Origin: an uncultured Clostridia bacterium
GTDB taxonomy: Bacteria; Bacillota; Clostridia; Oscillospirales; Acutalibacteraceae
Length of the DNA: 22,905 nt
Direction of reading: 5' to 3'
Assembly (NCBI GenBank): GCA_958436475.1
Contig: CAUBKG010000033.1
Location: 1 to 22,905, forward strand
Below are positions 21,201 through 22,905 of this stretch, piece by piece. Below the pieces are notes generated by a model. It ran no database searches and was not told the DNA's origin. It saw only the letters and a list, made by a program, of their open reading frames with translations. A program made the translations under genes and the position numbers. Within the stretch, counting starts at the first letter, position 1. Each line of letters begins with the position of its first letter.

Positions 21201-22905
21201 GCCTGTCTGCTCGTAACGGGGCGGCAGGTCGATCAGGTTTATACCGCCCTTGCATGCTCCGAAAAAATCAGCAGCACAGAGGAAGAAATCAACGGCGGCT
21301 GGGTGCGCCTGAGCACCACGTTTGAGGTGGCGCAGAACGCCTCCTATGTGCAGATCTGGGGAGCCATTGCAGACGCCACCGGCAACGCGTGGTTCGACTG
21401 CTTCCAGCTGGATAAGGGCACGGTGGCCCAGAAATTCAATTTGATCGACAACGGAAGCTTTGAGCGGGGCACACAGCAGTGGGTCCAGAATTCCACCGAC
21501 GGGGCCGTTGCGGCCGACGCGTGGGACGGCAGCCACGCGGGCCGCATCACGGGGAACATTTCCGAGAGAAGGAGCTTTTTGCAGGGGATAAACGTCTCCG
21601 GCAGCAAGGAAGGCGATGTGTTTACCGTGAGCGGCTGGGCGAAGGCGAACACCCTGCCGGGGAGGGAATTCAGCATTGCCGCCGCGGTGCTTTACAACGA
21701 CGGCAGCACCCCAAAGTGGACAACGGCAAAAACGAGCCCATATATTTCGGACTGGCAGTTCTGCAGCGCCGTGATCGAAACGGACGACGGGGACAGCTCC
21801 ACGAATAAAACCATCAGCGCGATCCACGTGTATCTCTTCTATGGCAGCAACCGCAATACGGCGTATTTCGACGGCATCCAGGTGACGAGGGAAGACGCCT
21901 CCACCTATGTTTACGATGAGGAAGGGAACTTCGTTTCCGCCTCCAGCGCAGCGGACGCCGCCCGGTTTACCTACGATAAAAACGATAACCTCACTAAGAT
22001 GACGGATATCACCGGCTCCTCGTTCGAATACCGGTACAATGGAAATAGAACCCTGAAATCGGCGGTTAATTCCCAGGGCGTCAAATACCGCTTCACGTAT
22101 GACGATAAGGGGAACCCCGTTTCCTCCGTGGCGCAGAAGGACGGCACCTCGCTTTCCCTCACCATAGGGGGAAAATACCGCATCCGCAATAAGCATTCCG
22201 GGCATTATATGAAAAGAGACAGCAGCGGAAATGTGATCCACGGGATGTTCGGCACGTGGGGCGACTGCACGGATGTGTGGAAGCTCGAGAATGCGGGGGG
22301 CGGGTATTATGCGCTGGTGAACACCACCTCGCGAATCGCGCTGGAGGTGGAAAACGGTTCGAACACCGTGGGGGCCAATGTTACCACGGGAGATAAAACC
22401 TCGGCGGATAAGCAGAAATTCCTCATCAAGCCGATGGACGACGGCAGCTATCAGATTTTTGCCAAGTGCTCGAACGATACCAAGTTGGTATCTGTATCGA
22501 GTACGGGAGTCAATCAAAATGTTAACCTGCAGGCCGCCGGTGAAACAAATTCTAAGAAGTGGTATTTCTACGCGGTAGATAAGGAGCCGGTTTACGGAAC
22601 AGACGACCCGACCGAATCGCCGCTGAAATTCCGGTTTGCGTATTCCGGGCAGTATATCACGACCAAAGATGACTCCATCGCACAGGATTATTTGAACGAT
22701 ACGGCCGATCAGCAGTTTTTCCTGGAATACGGAGACGATGGGTATTTCCTGATCCATCCCATGTCCCAGCCGGAGAAGGTGCTGGAGTTCGGGGAGCCGG
22801 ATAGCGAAAACGGAGGGAACCTTCCCATCACCATAGAGGAGAAGACGGGAGCGGATAACCAGAAGTTCGACTGCACCCGCCTGGATATGGAGAGCTACAC
22901 CTTCG
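18291..22905 (+). CDS. Secreted YD-repeat (Rhs-like) mosaic protein with DNRLRE, carbohydrate-binding and ricin-type modules; 3' end outside the window
   Basis: An open frame from ATG at 18291 (ribosome site GGAGGG) runs without a stop for 1538 codons to the window end. Residues 1-30 are a signal peptide ending VFA-A. A Firmicutes Rhs N-terminal region with EWKEIDNTL (about 101-109) continues to about 350. A DNRLRE-type domain spans about 358-520 (ITDTFI, RAFVKFNNLPEL, VTWNTQP, DITSQVREWY). YD repeats lie at about 625-790 (FTYDYSTQLLRSIKDQAG, YTYDTNKNLTRIDYPDG). Two CBM_4_9-like jelly rolls span about 890-1045 (CNPGFDEG) and 1050-1203 (NLIDNGSFERG). More YD repeats lie at 1205-1283. A ricin-type beta-trefoil (about 1293-1430, GGKYRIRNKHSGHYM) and the start of a second end the visible part. 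The missing C-terminus probably holds the Rhs core and perhaps a toxin. It is likely a surface or secreted protein for contact or glycan binding. Confidence 0.9.
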   Translation, partial: MKRKYLKRSLCYVLILALLIASIPAGVFAASPSAAGEQAPRQLTEEEILASYPGAEADPGEARIVKELPEKRTANTKHFLTENQSFVAMVYEDSVHYQDGEEWKEIDNTLQLKTQEGGNVYENTDSDVSVQIAQTADSSQLVAVEKGGYQISWGLAPAAGPMLRSAAPAFGAPAFELYAQEEGENSAAPMLMGMDEAASEQGNASEQPEDILQYNSEQAAVQNVNSGGVYRDILPDIDIEYYLKSETVKENIILKSRAAAGTALSFRISHEGLTASMNEDGSVVLVSSGTPAEEVYRFSIPFMTDANGEVSRLVAYRLEAGEGQSTLSIVPDASWLNAEGRAYPVIIDPVTETSKKSTDITDTFITSGAPNDAAVANYGSFVIGHTYDEGICRAFVKFNNLPELNPGDLVYKGYFSIWQYMFDAEGAQSLVLTAHRPGNWARSVTWNTQPGYDSTILDQVTIGPVYNASTNTITYTEKAFDITSQVREWYNTGVNNGIMIKSDEESRHAMGRFFTSDYPFNTPGNREGSSDQFPSGIFYYKNASGLESCWSYHEQSAGRAGTGYTNDFNGNLVYIHDDAATSGGLLPVSVSHVYNFTESGKTTKFGAGWQLNVTEQFASTGIANYPYVYIDSDGTRHYFYKDGSVYRDEDGLDLKVTVNPNIELRYTMETKDGVVLKFDDAGYIRRYIDTVGNEIWYNYGIESGARYLFNIKDGAGHMLYFTYDYSTQLLRSIKDQAGRLTQYTYDTNKNLTRIDYPDGKSTAFQYESGHRLKQVTSPDGYALCYEYTQDMRVPRVSRITEKNGSETGQALSISYRNGNTTIFESCGMDGDIGTKADNLVTTCHFDNFGRPTEVHDDDGNANTYKFYNDGKQNNKLNITGSMQQISCSPICNPGFDEGFADIWWHDGFVDNLAYGVTRRNNIGYIGNTSIEVSKPNECVPVGVTQSLTLDAGTYTLSAYVKPGAITGEGGACLLVTGRQVDQVYTALACSEKISSTEEEINGGWVRLSTTFEVAQNASYVQIWGAIADATGNAWFDCFQLDKGTVAQKFNLIDNGSFERGTQQWVQNSTDGAVAADAWDGSHAGRITGNISERRSFLQGINVSGSKEGDVFTVSGWAKANTLPGREFSIAAAVLYNDGSTPKWTTAKTSPYISDWQFCSAVIETDDGDSSTNKTISAIHVYLFYGSNRNTAYFDGIQVTREDASTYVYDEEGNFVSASSAADAARFTYDKNDNLTKMTDITGSSFEYRYNGNRTLKSAVNSQGVKYRFTYDDKGNPVSSVAQKDGTSLSLTIGGKYRIRNKHSGHYMKRDSSGNVIHGMFGTWGDCTDVWKLENAGGGYYALVNTTSRIALEVENGSNTVGANVTTGDKTSADKQKFLIKPMDDGSYQIFAKCSNDTKLVSVSSTGVNQNVNLQAAGETNSKKWYFYAVDKEPVYGTDDPTESPLKFRFAYSGQYITTKDDSIAQDYLNDTADQQFFLEYGDDGYFLIHPMSQPEKVLEFGEPDSENGGNLPITIEEKTGADNQKFDCTRLDMESYTF

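Noticed and set aside
20604..22757. Long minus-strand open frame of 717 codons
   Set aside because: It is antisense to the YD-repeat gene and has no ribosome site or known motif; GC-rich codon bias explains the open frame.

Overview
The window looks like chromosomal DNA of a GC-rich, low-G+C-phylum (Firmicutes) gut bacterium, most likely a clostridial lineage near Oscillospiraceae or Christensenellaceae. This is inferred from AGGAGG-type ribosome sites, strict sigma-A promoters with 17-bp spacers, GTG/TTG starts, a MepA-like MATE pump with its MarR repressor, a 2-hydroxyacyl-CoA dehydratase activase operon, and a large secreted YD-repeat protein. No phylogenetic marker is present, so the placement is tentative.

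Layout. 1-1170: two tandem modules, each made of promoter and operator, a tiny TTG-initiated ribbon-helix-helix (RHH) protein, and a ~112-nt structured RNA that begins 2 nt after the stop codon. A 98-aa protein of unknown function follows. 1190-3905: a marR - MATE - cytidylate-kinase-like operon between two terminators. 3926-4562: an isochorismatase/nicotinamidase-fold hydrolase with its own terminator. 4561-4911: no gene, but a solitary transposon end, a strong hairpin and a 218-bp MITE-like element. 4912-8793 (minus strand): a 1080-aa FtsX-type permease with a long coiled coil, then a Fluc/CrcB fluoride channel; a 185-bp MITE lies between the likely promoter and the permease start. 8865-11917: a 989-aa secreted NlpC/P60 protein with seven GBS_Bsp-like repeats. 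11955-17070: a self-regulated-looking TetR gene followed by an acyl-CoA dehydratase activase encoded as two genes (980 + 440 aa). 17093-17889 (minus strand): a 161-aa membrane-anchored protein preceded by a second, inverted and larger copy of the same MITE. 17890-18290: no gene, but a palindrome, two terminators and a strong promoter. 18291-end: the first 1538 residues of a secreted YD-repeat (Rhs-like) protein with DNRLRE, carbohydrate-binding and ricin-type modules, running off the window.

How the parts work together. MarR probably represses its own operon through the TTGC-type palindrome at 1290-1305, so the MATE pump and the kinase-like protein would be induced together. TetR probably controls the activase pair co-transcribed behind it. 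The two secreted proteins suggest cell-wall remodelling and contact functions.

The best candidate for an undescribed system is the repeated RHH-plus-structured-RNA module at 81-842. The two RNAs keep the same stem length, the same 19-nt loop with conserved loop bases, and the same distance from the stop codon, while three stem base pairs change by double compensatory substitution.
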